A stretch of DNA of 64,000 bases. It comes from an uncultured Roseovarius sp. (lineage in GTDB: Bacteria; Pseudomonadota; Alphaproteobacteria; Rhodobacterales; Rhodobacteraceae). A model generated the notes under the pieces. The model saw only the letters and a program-made list of their open reading frames with translations. It searched no databases and was not told where the DNA came from. The position numbers and the translations under genes are program-made. The stretch is taken from NCBI RefSeq assembly GCF_913057115.1, contig NZ_CAJXNN010000015.1, positions 1 to 64,000 on the forward strand, read 5' to 3'. Of this stretch, positions 36,187 through 46,353 are shown piece after piece. The number at the start of each line of letters is the position of its first letter. Position 1 is the stretch's first letter.

Positions 36187-36522
36187 ATGTCGCAATCGCT
36201 TGGTCGCCTTGTAGAACGCCAGATTCAGAAAGCATTGGCTGAAGGCAAACTTCAAGGATTGGAGGGCGAAGGGAAACCACTTCCTGACCGCTCAGGCGAA
36301 GCTTTCACAGATATGGCAACAGCAGTCGCGGTTCGGATAATGGCCGAAGCGGGGACGCTTCCGGAAGAGTTCAAGATCAAGAAGCTTCTCGAAGCTGCTA
36401 GGGAAAACTATCGGGCTGCGAAGACAGAAGACGAAAAACATGTTGCAATGGCGCTGATCGCAGAGTTGGAACAACGCTACAGTATTGCGGTCGAAGCCCG
36501 ACGCCGTTTCATGGCTCCGTAA
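36187..36522 (+). CDS. DUF1992 (DnaJC28-like conserved domain) protein
   Basis: 111 residues matching DUF1992: LGRLVERQIQKALAEGKLQG, LEGEGKPLPDRSG, and a helical C-terminus. It lacks a J domain. Function is unknown; eukaryotic DNAJC28 shares the region. Its base and codon use is clearly more AT-rich than neighbouring genes, and it stands alone between two stretches without genes, suggesting acquisition by transfer. The ATG is preceded by GAGAGC only. Confidence 0.82.
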   Translation: MSQSLGRLVERQIQKALAEGKLQGLEGEGKPLPDRSGEAFTDMATAVAVRIMAEAGTLPEEFKIKKLLEAARENYRAAKTEDEKHVAMALIAELEQRYSIAVEARRRFMAP

Positions 36523-36945
36523 CAGAACCGCCATTCGCGCATTCTGCAGCATTAGCCGAAATGGGCTCAAAGCAGCCTTGCGGCAGAGCAGAGAGCGGGT
36601 TCGCGTCAAGGCCTTTCAGACATCCGTTTCTCCGCTTTGACGCTGTAAGGCTCGTCAACGCAGCGAATGTTTCTCCCCGTCCACCGTATCCATCACCGTA
36701 TCGATGAGGGTCTGGGTGTGGGGTCAGCGTCTGACTGGCAAAAGCGATCTTTGTTCTAACGGGTCAAAACGTACGAAACTTCCGTACGTTTCGTACGTTT
36801 CTCACCGCACGCCCTGTTAACCTGCGGGGACACAGACAAAAACACCGACGCGATACCGACGTTTTACCGACGCGTTACAGAAAGCGATTTTTTCGGTTAA
36901 CCAATGGGTTAGACCCGATTCGCTCGTCCTTTGCCTCTGCCCCCT
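36523..36945. other. 423-bp intergenic region without a gene
   Basis: No frame here looks coding. Composition is less GC-rich than average. It contains the CGTACG inverted repeat (36767-36800), three ACCGACG motifs at about 36844-36873, and GGTTAACC followed by GGGTTAG at 36895-36912. It lies between the DUF1992 gene and the convergent 3' end of the phosphotransferase gene, so promoters are not required here. The motif density is unexplained. Confidence 0.6.
36767..36800. promoter_or_regulatory. Perfect 13-bp inverted repeat with CGTACG cores
   Basis: AAACGTACGAAAC (36767-36779) and its exact complement GTTTCGTACGTTT (36788-36800) are separated by 8 bp, with a further CGTACG between them. 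Each arm contains a smaller palindrome, so it could bind two dimers. It resembles the repeats at 6133-6218. No gene start lies just downstream. Confidence 0.6.
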
Positions 36946-37953
36946 TCAACCCGCCAGAAGCTCCAGCCCACGCCGCCCCAGAGCCTGCGCCAGCGGCGCA
37001 AGCTGATCCGCGTTCTTGCCCGCCGCCGTCCCGGCGCGGGCGCGGTCGGCTATGCCCACGAAGATCACGCCAAAGCGGAAAAGCGAGAATATGACGTGGA
37101 AATCCGTCAACTGACCCGCCTCCGATTGCGCGTCGTACCGGGCCACGAACTCCTCCTTGGACGGGATGCCAAGCGCCCCAAGGTCAAGGCCACGGATGCC
37201 GCCGTATTCTTCCGGCGTCGTGTGCCATGTCATGCAGCAATACCCAAGGTCAGCCAAGGGGTGGCCAAGCGTCGACAACTCCCAATCCAGAATCGCGATG
37301 ACCCGCGGCTCGGTCGGGTGAAACATCAAGTTTCCAAGGCGAAAATCGCCATGCGCAATCCGGCTTTGCCCGTCATCTTCGGGCAGGTTTTCCTGCAACC
37401 ACAGGGACAATTCATGCAGTTCGGGGATCGGCTCGCCGGTGGAGCCATGCAACTGCTTGGTCCAGCGTCCGACCTGCCGCGCAAAATAGTTTCCGGGCTT
37501 GCCATAATCAGCCAGCCCCACCTGTGCCGGATCGACAGCATGCATCTTGGCCATGGCATCCGCCATGCCAAGATAAATCGCGCGGCGTTCCTCCGGCGCG
37601 ATACCGGGAAGCGAGCAATCCTCGAAAACCCGTCCCTGCAACCGTTCCATCAAGTAAAACGGGGTTCCAAGCGCCTCCGGGTCATCATGGAAAAGCACCA
37701 CCTTCGGCACCGGCACAGGCGTCGGGCCAAGGGCCTCCATCACCCGGTATTCGCGGTCAATGGCATGCGCCCCCCGAAGGATCTCCCCGTTGGGCTGTTT
37801 GCGCAGCACCATCTGCCTTGTGCCATGCGTCACGAAATAGGTCGGGTTCGACTGCCCACCCGATATGCGGGTCAACTCGGTGATGGGCGCAGCGCCAAGG
37901 GTACTATCCAACACCGCCTGAAGGCGCGCAGGGTCGAAATCGGTGTCGCTCAT
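36946..37953 (-). CDS. APH-family phosphotransferase (ACAD10/11-type kinase)
   Basis: 335 residues from ATG 37953, which overlaps the acyl-CoA dehydrogenase stop by 4 bp. Kinase-like fold: [13 protein letters not shown] as nucleotide loop, VLRKQPNG with the conserved Lys, catalytic [13 protein letters not shown] and the metal site [11 protein letters not shown]. In mammalian ACAD10/11 this domain is fused to an acyl-CoA dehydrogenase; in Pseudomonas levulinate degradation a stand-alone homologue phosphorylates 4-hydroxyacyl-CoA. The same job is likely here, with the upstream gene as partner. Confidence 0.82.
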   Translation of the reverse strand: MSDTDFDPARLQAVLDSTLGAAPITELTRISGGQSNPTYFVTHGTRQMVLRKQPNGEILRGAHAIDREYRVMEALGPTPVPVPKVVLFHDDPEALGTPFYLMERLQGRVFEDCSLPGIAPEERRAIYLGMADAMAKMHAVDPAQVGLADYGKPGNYFARQVGRWTKQLHGSTGEPIPELHELSLWLQENLPEDDGQSRIAHGDFRLGNLMFHPTEPRVIAILDWELSTLGHPLADLGYCCMTWHTTPEEYGGIRGLDLGALGIPSKEEFVARYDAQSEAGQLTDFHVIFSLFRFGVIFVGIADRARAGTAAGKNADQLAPLAQALGRRGLELLAG

Positions 37954-39164
37954 GCCTCTGCCCCGGCCACATCCCAAGCCCAGAAACCACGGCCCTCTGC
38001 CCGCAACTCACGGCTCAGGACCATGCGATGTACCTCGTCGGCCCCGTCGACAAGCCGGGCCTGCCGGGCATAGCGGTATATCCACTCCACGACGGTATCC
38101 TTGGAGTATCCGCGCGCACCGTTTATCTGGATCGCCGCATCGGCGGCATCGTGCAGGACATTGGCCACCTGGATCTTGGCCATGGAAATCTCCTTGCGGG
38201 CAAAGCCGCCCCGGTCGATTTCCCGCGCGGCTTTCATGACAAGCAACCGCCCCACTTCGATCCGCATCGCAACGTCACCCAGAATCTGCGCCACGCTTTC
38301 GCGCTCGATCAGACGCTGTCCAAAGCCTTCGCGCGTCTCGGCGTACTCCGTGGCAATCTCCATGCAGCGTTTGGCAAGCCCCAACCACCGCATGCAATGT
38401 GTCAGGCGCGCAGGCCCCAAACGGGTCTGCGTCACTTTCATGCCACGGCCTTCCTCCAAAAGCACGTTCTCGGCAGGAATCTCCAAACCATCGAACACCA
38501 TCTCGCAATGGCCGCCATGCTCTTCTGGACCCATGATCGGGATGCGCCGTTCAATCGACCAACCCGGGTCATCCCGGTGAAACAGAAAGGCAGTATGCCC
38601 GCGCTTCGCGTCATCCGAGGTGCGCGCCACGAGGATGAAATGCGCCGCTTCGTCGGCGCCGGTGATGAACCACTTGCGCCCATGCACGACATATCGGTCG
38701 CCCCGCTTCTCCGCTCGGGTCAACATCATGCCGGGGTCCGATCCACCCCCGGGCGCGGGCTCGGTCATCGCAAAGGCCGAGCGCACCTCGCCACGCATGA
38801 TCGGGTCGAGCCAACGCTCGCGCTGTGCTTCTGTTCCCAAGGCCCCGAGAACCATCATGTTGCCGTCATCCGGCGCGGCCGAGTTGAACACCACCGGCCC
38901 GAAGATCGAGCGGTTCATCTCTTCATAGACCACTGCCATGCCAGCCTTGGACAGCCCCCCACCGCCAAGCTTTTGCGGCATCTGCAAACACCACAGCCCC
39001 GCGTCACGCGCGGCGGCGCGCTCGCGCTCAAGAACATCCAACGCTATGTTTTCATGGTCGTCGTAGTTCGCTCTATCCGCCTCAAGCGGGATCAGGCGCT
39101 CCTCAACGAACTCCGCTACGCGGCGGCGGATGTCTTCGAGGTCCGTGGAGATGCTGAAGTCCAT
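37950..39164 (-). CDS. Acyl-CoA dehydrogenase (ACAD10/11-like)
   Basis: 404 residues from ATG 39164; longer in-frame starts lack family sequence. FAD-dependent dehydrogenase fold with [32 protein letters not shown], and C-terminal [35 protein letters not shown]. It is the ACAD part of a split ACAD10/11 system with the APH kinase downstream. Such pairs act on hydroxyacyl-CoAs through a phosphorylated intermediate. The natural substrate is unknown. Confidence 0.87.
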   Translation of the reverse strand: MDFSISTDLEDIRRRVAEFVEERLIPLEADRANYDDHENIALDVLERERAAARDAGLWCLQMPQKLGGGGLSKAGMAVVYEEMNRSIFGPVVFNSAAPDDGNMMVLGALGTEAQRERWLDPIMRGEVRSAFAMTEPAPGGGSDPGMMLTRAEKRGDRYVVHGRKWFITGADEAAHFILVARTSDDAKRGHTAFLFHRDDPGWSIERRIPIMGPEEHGGHCEMVFDGLEIPAENVLLEEGRGMKVTQTRLGPARLTHCMRWLGLAKRCMEIATEYAETREGFGQRLIERESVAQILGDVAMRIEVGRLLVMKAAREIDRGGFARKEISMAKIQVANVLHDAADAAIQINGARGYSKDTVVEWIYRYARQARLVDGADEVHRMVLSRELRAEGRGFWAWDVAGAEA

Positions 39165-39365
39165 GTTGTCGCCTTTCACCAGGTTGCAACCAAAGGCTCG
39201 CCTTTGAAGGCGAACGCGTTTCCGGCTTGTAACGCGCGCCACCGAGGGCAGGCAACCATCACCTCGTCGTGGAATTGGAAACCATCGGGTCCGCTTTACC
39301 GGCGGATCATGGGGCCGCCCTTGGCAAACAATGAAACTCACGCGGGAACATCTCGATAACAACTA

Positions 39366-39394
39366 AAACACCCGCTTTTCTGAAGCGTGGGTTT
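39366..39394 (-). terminator. Imperfect hairpin after the secreted small protein
   Basis: On the minus strand, AAACCCACGCTT and AAGCGGGTGTTT can pair with two mismatches and are followed by TTAGTT. Located 43 bp after the stop of the gene at 39437-39790. It could terminate that transcript. Evidence is modest. Confidence 0.4.
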
Positions 39395-39436
39395 CAGTGG
39401 AAAAACCGCAGCATGGAAAGGCTTGCGGCTCAGCGC

Positions 39437-39790
39437 TTAGCGCAACTGCAAATCCGCAAATTGACCAGTGCCCCGGTCTGAGATGAAGCGCATGGTCCGC
39501 CCTCGAACCTTCACCGCCTGGCAATTCGGTCCAAGATCCATCTGGCCCCAGTACAGATCACGACAGAAGTATCCGGACCTCCAGCGCCATGCGCCTGTCA
39601 CATCACGCCCGAAAGCACGGCCCTTGATCCGACCATCACGGGTGACATCCAGCTTGATACCAAAACGGGTAAGCTCGCGGCCTTCGACAAGCGAAACGAA
39701 CGCGCCTTTTTCGGAAATTTGTGAAAAGCCTTCGGCGCTTGCGGGCGGCGCCAAGGCCATCGCGAGAACAAGTGCGCATGCACGTTTCAT
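39437..39790 (-). CDS. Secreted small protein of unknown function
   Basis: 117 residues with a Sec signal peptide (MKRACALVLAMALAPPASA, cleavage before EGF). The mature 98 residues hold REFG-like segments: LTRFGIKLDVTRDGRIKGRAFGRDVTGAWRWRSGYFCRD and two cysteines (in YFCRD and PNCQA) that may form a disulfide in the periplasm. The region FCRDLYWGQMDLGPNCQAV resembles small periplasmic proteins conserved in Rhodobacteraceae. No function is recognised. Confidence 0.7.
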   Translation of the reverse strand: MKRACALVLAMALAPPASAEGFSQISEKGAFVSLVEGRELTRFGIKLDVTRDGRIKGRAFGRDVTGAWRWRSGYFCRDLYWGQMDLGPNCQAVKVRGRTMRFISDRGTGQFADLQLR

Positions 39791-39843
39791 GGGTCACGCT
39801 CTTTTGGCATACACCGATGGTACGTGACCCGAGGGAAACCGGA

Positions 39844-40662
39844 TCAATTTTCGCTCAGGCCCAGCACATCCAGCATGTCATATTCGCCAGGGCCACGTCC
39901 CTGCCCCCAAAGCGCCGCCTTCAATGCGCCACGGGCGAAAACCGCCCTGTCACTGGCGACATGGCGCAGGGTGATCCGCTCACCCGTGGCGGCGAAAAGA
40001 ACATCATGCTCCCCCACGATGTCACCGCCCCGGATTGCGTGAAAGCCAATGTGCCCGCGTTCGCGTTTGCCGGTGATCCCGTCGCGCCCTCGGTCCGAAA
40101 CGGCTTCAAGATCGACACCCCGGCCATCCGCCGCGGCTTGGCCCAGCATCAGGGCCGTCCCCGAAGGCGCATCGACTTTTTGGTTGTGGTGAGACTCGAT
40201 CACCTCGATGTCGAAATCTTCGTCCAGTGCCGCAGCCACCTTTTTCGTCAATTGAACCAACAGGTTGACCCCAAGGCTCATGTTGCCGGCCCGAACCACG
40301 ACAGCGTGGCGCGCCGCAGCCTTGATCTTGGCAAGGTCATCGTCGCTCATGCCAGTGGTACCAATGACATGCACACAGCGTGCTTGCGCGGCGATGCCCG
40401 CGAATTCCACCGTGGCGGCAGGGGCGGTAAAATCAATAACCGCATGCGCTTTGGCGAAGGCTTCCAGCGGGTCGTCCGTTACGGTCACCCCCATTTCGGC
40501 ACCTCCCATGGCTATACCCACGTCGCGACCGATCCAGTCATGGCCCTTGCGCTCCAACGCCCCCACCAGCCGCGCGCGTCCACTTTCCACGATGGTACGG
40601 ATCAACATCTGTCCCATGCGCCCCGAGGCGCCTGTCACCACGATACCCGGCAGGTCTGTCAT
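39844..40662 (-). CDS. dapB: 4-hydroxy-tetrahydrodipicolinate reductase
   Basis: 272 residues, NAD(P)H-dependent enzyme of lysine and diaminopimelate synthesis. Dinucleotide loop [11 protein letters not shown] (residues 9-19), [18 protein letters not shown], and the catalytic/substrate segment [17 protein letters not shown] are all present. ATG 40662 has GGGAGA upstream and gives the family start, so longer upstream frames are rejected. Divergent from rbfA. Cytoplasmic, complete. Confidence 0.95.
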   Translation of the reverse strand: MTDLPGIVVTGASGRMGQMLIRTIVESGRARLVGALERKGHDWIGRDVGIAMGGAEMGVTVTDDPLEAFAKAHAVIDFTAPAATVEFAGIAAQARCVHVIGTTGMSDDDLAKIKAAARHAVVVRAGNMSLGVNLLVQLTKKVAAALDEDFDIEVIESHHNQKVDAPSGTALMLGQAAADGRGVDLEAVSDRGRDGITGKRERGHIGFHAIRGGDIVGEHDVLFAATGERITLRHVASDRAVFARGALKAALWGQGRGPGEYDMLDVLGLSEN

Positions 40663-40802
40663 CGCTTTTATCTCCCGTTCTTGCCGCGCCTTGCATAGCG
40701 CGGGCAGAGACAATTGGCAAAGCGGCTTTGTGGTGGTGCAATCAGGCCAACCAACGCCGATCATCGCTTGGCAAAACGAGCCCGAGCGATTAGATGCGAG
40801 GC

Positions 40803-41198
40803 ATGGCAAAGAACAAGTTTCATGACGGGCCCGGCCCCTCCCAACGGCAACTTCGCGTCGGCGAGTTGATCCGCCGGACCCTGTCCGAGGTGCTGATGCG
40901 TGGCGATATCCATGATCCCGACCTCAACCGCATGTCGGTAACGGTGGGTGAAGTGCGCACCTCTCCCGACCTCAAGATCGCCACAGCCTATGTCTTGCCC
41001 TTGGGCGGCGAAGGACAGGATGATCTGATTGAGCTGCTGGCGCGCAACAAAAGCGAGTTGCGTCGTCTCATCGGTAAGAAACTTGATCTGAAGTACGCCC
41101 CCGACCTGCGCTTTCGCCTTGATAAGACCTTCGATCAAATGGACGAAACCCGACGCCTGTTTTCCCAAGAAAAAGTTCGCCGGGATGTTGAAGGCTAG
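40803..41198 (+). CDS. rbfA: 30S ribosome-binding factor A
   Basis: 131 residues from ATG 40803 ([20 protein letters not shown]); an ATG 9 nt upstream (40794) is possible. KH-like fold with [40 protein letters not shown], and [20 protein letters not shown]. RbfA matures the 30S subunit and 16S rRNA 5' end. The 3' end overlaps the next gene by 14 bp; truB, its usual partner, lies 2.3 kb downstream on the same strand. Confidence 0.95.
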   Translation: MAKNKFHDGPGPSQRQLRVGELIRRTLSEVLMRGDIHDPDLNRMSVTVGEVRTSPDLKIATAYVLPLGGEGQDDLIELLARNKSELRRLIGKKLDLKYAPDLRFRLDKTFDQMDETRRLFSQEKVRRDVEG

Positions 41199-41937
41199 GC
41201 GCTTCGCGTGGTGTCTTGCGACGCTCACGGTTCTCGCAAGTCCGACCCTCGCGGTAGAGTGCGGCCGTCTGGACCATGACGGCGCAACCTATACCGTTTG
41301 CAAAGTCGACACGACGCATGAAACCATCCGGCTGTTCCTGAATGACCCTGAAACCGGCAAACCTCTGGGCAGCTTCAACAATGTCGAAACGCTCAGCGAA
41401 GCGCGTGGCGAAATCCTCACTTTCGCCATGAATGCCGGGATGTATCATCAGGATCGCACCCCTGTGGGGCATTACCTTGAGGACGGCAAGGAAGCCCGAG
41501 GGGTCATAACATCGGATGGTCCTGGCAATTTCGGCCTTTTGCCCAATGGCGTGTTCTGCGTAGGTGGTGACGGCGCGCAGGTCATCGAGACCAAGCGCTA
41601 TGTCGAGGAAAAGCCAAACTGCACATATGCCACGCAATCCGGGCCCATGCTGGTGATTGACGGCGGACTGCACCCGCGTTTCCTGAAGGACAGCGACAGC
41701 CTTTATGTCCGCAACGGTGTGGGAACCTCAGCTGACGGCAAAACGGCCTATTTCGCGATCTCCGAGGACGCTGTGAATTTCCACGCATTCGGACGCCTGT
41801 TTCGCGATGCCTTGAAAGTTCCGCAAGCGCTGTATTTCGACGGCAATATCTCACGGCTCTTTTCGCGCGACTTGGGCCGCCACGATGGCGGCTTTCCCAT
41901 GGGGCCTATCGTCGGTGTGACCCAACCTACCCAATAA
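41185..41937 (+). CDS. Exported phosphodiester glycosidase-family protein (NAGPA/DUF2233)
   Basis: 250 residues with an N-terminal signal peptide ([22 protein letters not shown]). The domain has [70 protein letters not shown], and [16 protein letters not shown]. These match the NAGPA-type phosphodiester glycosidase fold seen in periplasmic proteins. It may act on cell-envelope or exopolysaccharide phosphodiesters; the substrate is unknown. It overlaps rbfA by 14 bp, so they are cotranscribed. Confidence 0.8.
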   Translation: MLKARRFAWCLATLTVLASPTLAVECGRLDHDGATYTVCKVDTTHETIRLFLNDPETGKPLGSFNNVETLSEARGEILTFAMNAGMYHQDRTPVGHYLEDGKEARGVITSDGPGNFGLLPNGVFCVGGDGAQVIETKRYVEEKPNCTYATQSGPMLVIDGGLHPRFLKDSDSLYVRNGVGTSADGKTAYFAISEDAVNFHAFGRLFRDALKVPQALYFDGNISRLFSRDLGRHDGGFPMGPIVGVTQPTQ

Positions 41938-42003
41938 CGCGAAACTGGCCTTCCCTGGGACGCGCACTACGTCGGCACAGATGATATCAGAAGGCCAAAC
42001 CGC

Positions 42004-43404
42004 ATGACCGCCGATCGTGACCTGAACGAAGGCCCGGTCAGTCACGCCCTGATCGCTGTCAGCGCGCCCATGACGCTTGGTATTTTAGGCGTTCTTTCGG
42101 TGGGTCTGGCCGACGCCTTTTTTCTGGCCCGCCACAGCGACACGGCGCTGGCTGCTATCGGGTTCGTCTACCCGGTTATCGTCGCGCTGGTCTCGCTTTC
42201 CATCGGGCTATCTGCAGGAACCAACACGGTCGTCTCGCAGGCCATTGGCAAGGGGGAGCGAGGCGCGACGCGACAACGCCTGACGCTACACGCCATGGGC
42301 CTCGCGGCGACCATGGCCTGCACGGTGTCATTGGCATTTTATCTTGCCGCGCCGTGGCTGTTCTCGGTGATGGGTGCCAAGGGGGACGTACACGACGCGA
42401 TCCTCGGCTATGTGCCCTATTGGTGTCTCAGCTTTCCGCCAATGGTGACGGGCATGGCGCTGAACGCCACCTTCCGCGCCGCCGGACGCAGCGGCGTAGC
42501 AGCCACGGTGATGGCGGTTCAAGCCCTCCTCAATATCGCTCTTGATCCGCTTTTTATCTTTGGCATTGCTGGTGTGCCTGCTCTGGGCGCCGAAGGTGCC
42601 GGGCTGGCGACTTTCCTCGCACGTGGTATTGCCTTTCTTGGGCTATTCACCTTCGCGCTGCATCAAGGTGCGATCCGGCTGGATTGTGCGCCCCTTACCG
42701 ACCTACGCAAATCCATCCGAAGGATTGCACGCGTCGGACTGCCGGCAGCCCTGTCCAATGCAATCAACCCGGCGGGCATGGCCGCCGTCACAGCCGCCGT
42801 GGCCGTCATCGGCGATGTGGCCGTTGCAGGCTTTGGCGCGGCGGCGCGAGTGCAATCCATCCTTTTCGTCCCCATGCTGGCGCTGTCGTCCGGGATCGGC
42901 CCTGTGGTTGGTCAGGCCTGGGGTGCCAAAAAGTATGATCGCGCTCGCGATGCGATGCGGCTTTCGGTTCTTATCTGCCTTGGCTATGGGCTGACACTGG
43001 CTTTGGTACTGCTGGTTTTCGCCAAACCGATCGCTACCCTAATGACTGGTGGAGATGGGGCTGCGCCCTATACCGCGCGATACCTGCGCATCGTCGGCTG
43101 GGGCTTTTTCGGCTACGGCATTCTTGTCACCGCGAACGCTGCAATGAACGCCCGGGACCGCGCGGTTTGGTCCATGGCGCTGAGCGTTACGCGCATCGCG
43201 GTGGTTTTCATACCTTTCGCTTGGGCGGGTGTCTGGCTCCTGGAGTACACCGGAGTTCTGTTGGCGGCACTGGCCGCCAATGTCATCGGCGCCTGGGCCG
43301 CATTGATCGCCACGCGCGCCACGGGCCTGCTGCACCTTGACTGGTGGCCGATAGGTCTACCCGCCCGGCAACTCACACGCAGCTTGCCAGTCAGCACGAA
43401 TTGA
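42004..43404 (+). CDS. MATE-family efflux transporter
   Basis: 466 residues, twelve membrane helices in two homologous halves, NorM-like. N-terminal [20 protein letters not shown] and [19 protein letters not shown], and the second-half [20 protein letters not shown] are characteristic. It would export cationic compounds using a proton or sodium gradient. Lies between the glycosidase gene and truB in the same direction; a link to ribosome genes is positional only. Confidence 0.88.
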   Translation: MTADRDLNEGPVSHALIAVSAPMTLGILGVLSVGLADAFFLARHSDTALAAIGFVYPVIVALVSLSIGLSAGTNTVVSQAIGKGERGATRQRLTLHAMGLAATMACTVSLAFYLAAPWLFSVMGAKGDVHDAILGYVPYWCLSFPPMVTGMALNATFRAAGRSGVAATVMAVQALLNIALDPLFIFGIAGVPALGAEGAGLATFLARGIAFLGLFTFALHQGAIRLDCAPLTDLRKSIRRIARVGLPAALSNAINPAGMAAVTAAVAVIGDVAVAGFGAAARVQSILFVPMLALSSGIGPVVGQAWGAKKYDRARDAMRLSVLICLGYGLTLALVLLVFAKPIATLMTGGDGAAPYTARYLRIVGWGFFGYGILVTANAAMNARDRAVWSMALSVTRIAVVFIPFAWAGVWLLEYTGVLLAALAANVIGAWAALIATRATGLLHLDWWPIGLPARQLTRSLPVSTN

Positions 43405-43465
43405 CAGGACACCCGCCTTGGGCTACCCCGCCGCCTTCATCCAGGGCAACGGGCAGGCAAGCACC

Positions 43466-44371
43466 ATGGCACGCAAACGCAAGGGACGCGATATCTCCGG
43501 CTGGCTGGTGGTGGACAAACCGGCTGGCATGACCTCTACTTCCGTGGTGAACAAGGTCCGCTGGGCGCTTCAAGCCAAGAAGGCCGGCCACGCTGGAACG
43601 CTGGACCCCGAGGCGACGGGGGTATTGGCCGTGGCTTTGGGTGAAGCCACCAAAACCGTTCCCTACATCACCGATGCACTCAAGGCCTATGAGTTTACGG
43701 TGCGCTTGGGGCAAGCCACCAATACCGACGATGCCGATGGCGAGGTCATCGCAGAAAGCGACACCCGTCCGGACGATGATGCCATCAAGGATGCACTCGG
43801 CCAATTCGTGGGTGAGATCATGCAGGTCCCGCCCAAGTATTCCGCCGTGAAAATCGACGGCGAACGCGCCTACAAACGCGCCCGCGATGGTGAGGATTTC
43901 GAGGTTGAAGCCCGCCCCCTCTGGGTTGAGGAGTTGCTGCTTGTCGATCGCCCCGACGCCGACCACGTCACGCTGGAAATGACCTGCGGCAAAGGCGGCT
44001 ACGTGCGGGCAATCGCCCGCGATCTGGGTGAGGCGCTCGGCTGCTACGGCCATGTGCGCGACTTGCGGCGCATCTGGTCCGGTCCCTTCCGCGCCGAGGA
44101 GGGATTGACCATCGACCAGATCGACGAAATGGCCCATTCGCCCGAACTGGACACCTACCTGCGACCGCTCGAAGATGGCCTTACCGACCTTCCCCGCGTT
44201 ACCGTCACCGACCAGGGGCTTGCCAAGCTCAAGAACGGCAATCCTGGCTTGGTTGTCGCGCATGATGTCGAGTATGGCGAAGAATGCTGGGCCGCCTATG
44301 ATGGCCACGCCGTCGCCGTGGGCCGCTTCAAGGCCGGGGAATTGCACCCCAGCCGGGTCTTCAACCAATGA
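43466..44371 (+). CDS. truB: tRNA pseudouridine-55 synthase
   Basis: 301 residues from ATG 43466; a longer TTG-start frame is unlikely. TruB motifs: [13 protein letters not shown], catalytic Asp47 in [40 protein letters not shown], and [19 protein letters not shown]. It modifies U55 in the tRNA T-arm. Its stop overlaps the DUF1643 start by 4 bp. Confidence 0.95.
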   Translation: MARKRKGRDISGWLVVDKPAGMTSTSVVNKVRWALQAKKAGHAGTLDPEATGVLAVALGEATKTVPYITDALKAYEFTVRLGQATNTDDADGEVIAESDTRPDDDAIKDALGQFVGEIMQVPPKYSAVKIDGERAYKRARDGEDFEVEARPLWVEELLLVDRPDADHVTLEMTCGKGGYVRAIARDLGEALGCYGHVRDLRRIWSGPFRAEEGLTIDQIDEMAHSPELDTYLRPLEDGLTDLPRVTVTDQGLAKLKNGNPGLVVAHDVEYGEECWAAYDGHAVAVGRFKAGELHPSRVFNQ

Positions 44372-44928
44372 CCGAAACCGGCGCGCATGATCCCGGTGGC
44401 AAGGTTCGCCTGAAACTGCCCGAGGGTGTGACAGGCACCGCCAGGTTTTCCGATTGCGGCCGCTATCGGCAGGCCCTTACGCGCGATTGGACACCCGAAG
44501 GCGGGGCCCCCCGCGCGATCCTCTTTATCGGCATGAACCCCTCGGTTGCCGCCGCCGAAGTCTCCGACCCAACGTGCCACCGCGAATTGATCTTTGCGCA
44601 GGATTGGGGATTTACCCGATATCTCAAGGGCAATGTTCTGGATTGGCGGGCCACCTCGCCCAAGGACATCCCCGCCGATCCTGATCTGGCGTGCAGCCCC
44701 GCCAATATTCCGACGCTGGTCGAAATGGCGGCTGAAGCCGAAGTGATCGTCATGGCCTACGGCAAGCTTCACAAACGCTTTGCCCCCCTGACCGAAACCG
44801 TGATCCGCGCCATGGCCGACACCGGCAAACCACTACGCTGTTTGGGCCTCAACAAGGATGGCTCTGCCAAACACCCGCTTTACCTGCGCAAGGACACGCC
44901 CTTGATGGACTTCCCCCACCAAGGCTAA
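44368..44928 (+). CDS. DUF1643 protein
   Basis: 186 residues. It matches DUF1643: [68 protein letters not shown], and [20 protein letters not shown]. The fold is uracil-DNA-glycosylase-like in appearance, but function is unknown. Translationally coupled to truB (ATGA), so perhaps an RNA- or nucleotide-related role. Convergent with the DUF1185 gene. Confidence 0.82.
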   Translation: MTETGAHDPGGKVRLKLPEGVTGTARFSDCGRYRQALTRDWTPEGGAPRAILFIGMNPSVAAAEVSDPTCHRELIFAQDWGFTRYLKGNVLDWRATSPKDIPADPDLACSPANIPTLVEMAAEAEVIVMAYGKLHKRFAPLTETVIRAMADTGKPLRCLGLNKDGSAKHPLYLRKDTPLMDFPHQG

Positions 44929-44936
44929 TCGCGCCG

Positions 44937-45518
44937 CTATCGCAGCCCGTCTTCACCTTTGACTTCATCGACGGTCAGCCCACCCATACGGTCGTGAATA
45001 CGCCCGCCGCGCGACATGGCCAGCACAAAGAGCAACTCGTCGGCGCGGGGGCCATCGGGCAGACCCACTTCCATCCCATCAAAATGACTGCGCACATAGG
45101 CGGCGTTGATATGGCCCAGTGGCACATCAAGGCGGGTGCCCGGCCCGCCTTGTTTCATTGAAGAGGGCACGATGGCCTTGGCCTCGCCCAGCCGGGCGCG
45201 CATGGCGTAACCGCCCGGCACGTGCCAAAGCGCGGTATGCTCAAGCTCGCCGCGTTCCCCGGCCATGGCGGCCTTGCCGTAGCCGTCGATGCCCTCGGCA
45301 CCGCCCATGGCCTCGACCAGACGGTCGGTCATCATCAGGCCCAGCGGTTTGAGGTCATCCATGGCCGATTGCAGATCGTCCACATAGGTGCCTGCAAAAG
45401 GGTTCTTGACCAGCGCCGCGATGGCGGCGCGGCGGCGGGGCTGGTCGGCGAAGGGGCCGCCATCGTGGTGAATCTCTTCGACGAAAAGCGCGGTTTTACG
45501 CAGGGTGAACTCGGGCAT
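44937..45518 (-). CDS. DUF1185 'amino acid synthesis' family protein
   Basis: 193 residues from ATG 45518. It matches DUF1185: TLRKTALFVEEIHHDGG, KNPFAGTYVDDLQSAMDDLK, YGKAAMAGERGELEHTALWH, and LGHINAAYVRSHFDGMEV. The family name is historical and no activity is established here. The gene start lies 23 bp inside UPF0280, showing strong coupling. It is the last gene of the heterocycle-type cluster, so it may act on a ring-opening or amide product. That is inference. Confidence 0.8.
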   Translation of the reverse strand: MPEFTLRKTALFVEEIHHDGGPFADQPRRRAAIAALVKNPFAGTYVDDLQSAMDDLKPLGLMMTDRLVEAMGGAEGIDGYGKAAMAGERGELEHTALWHVPGGYAMRARLGEAKAIVPSSMKQGGPGTRLDVPLGHINAAYVRSHFDGMEVGLPDGPRADELLFVLAMSRGGRIHDRMGGLTVDEVKGEDGLR

Positions 45519-46353
45519 GTTCTGGGTCTTTCTTTTGGATGAGCGAAGGCGCGCCAACAAGGCGCTGTGCGCCTTGCAGGGTCAGTACGGCGGCGGTGAT
45601 CAGGCCTTGGGCGATCAGCAATTCTGCATAAGCCGCGCCGGTGTCGAGGGCTTTGGCCTTGTCTTGCTCAGACAAGGCGGCGACATGGGTGGTGACGAGC
45701 CGCGCGCCAAGATCACTATCGTGCGCAAGGTCCTTGGCCGGCTGCCGGACGATGGCCGGGTGGCCCGGCAGATCAGTGGCATTGGCGATCATCGTGGCGG
45801 CGGCATCGGCCATGGCCGCGCCGGGGGCCAGCACGGTAACCGCATCGGCGATGCCCAGCGAATGGCTGCGCCCTTGCCAGCCGGAAGTGGCGACGCCGCG
45901 CACCGGGTCGCCGTGGCAGATCAGGGCCTGGCCGGGGGGTGCGGTGGCCAGCGCGGCGCGCATCGCCTCACCTTCACATAGGTGAAAGGCCACGTCGCCG
46001 CCGTTGTTGACATAGGCGCGGGTGATCCCCGGCCCGTAACAAATAGCGCGCAGGATGGTTTCGGCCCCCGCGCCCGCCACGGCGGCCATGGGCGTGATGA
46101 AGCGCGGCACGAAGGGCTGTGTTGCGCGGTGCATGATGCGGGCGGTTTCGCCTTTGGGTACGGGGCCATGTGCGCGGCGCAGGCGGGGTAGTTCCTCCAC
46201 GAGTTCGTTCAGCAGGGTTTCAAACCTTTGGGTGGCGCGGGCAAACCCGGCCTTTCGCCCTGGCCCGTCCATCCCGACGATCATGTCGATCGGCCCGTGG
46301 TGCAGGTGAAGCCTTTGACCATCCGGGAGCCATGATGCCTGTGCCCCGCTCAT
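45496..46353 (-). CDS. UPF0280 family (ApbE-like) protein
   Basis: 285 residues. UPF0280 segments seen: IMHRATQPFVPRFITPMAAVAG, AYVNNGGDVAFHLCEGE, GVATSGWQGRSHSLGIADAV, and TMIANATDLPGHPAI. The NNGGD and SGW...H pattern echoes ApbE-type flavin transferases. Function is unproven. It overlaps the reductase-like gene upstream by 4 bp and DUF1185 downstream by 23 bp. It might maturate a flavin- or Fe-S-containing enzyme of the cluster. Confidence 0.8.
   Translation of the reverse strand: MSGAQASWLPDGQRLHLHHGPIDMIVGMDGPGRKAGFARATQRFETLLNELVEELPRLRRAHGPVPKGETARIMHRATQPFVPRFITPMAAVAGAGAETILRAICYGPGITRAYVNNGGDVAFHLCEGEAMRAALATAPPGQALICHGDPVRGVATSGWQGRSHSLGIADAVTVLAPGAAMADAAATMIANATDLPGHPAIVRQPAKDLAHDSDLGARLVTTHVAALSEQDKAKALDTGAAYAELLIAQGLITAAVLTLQGAQRLVGAPSLIQKKDPEHARVHPA

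Noticed and set aside
36897-36912. CtrA-like site (TTAA-N7-TTAA)
   Set aside because: The second half reads TTAG and the spacing is 8, not 7; it also lacks a downstream gene start.
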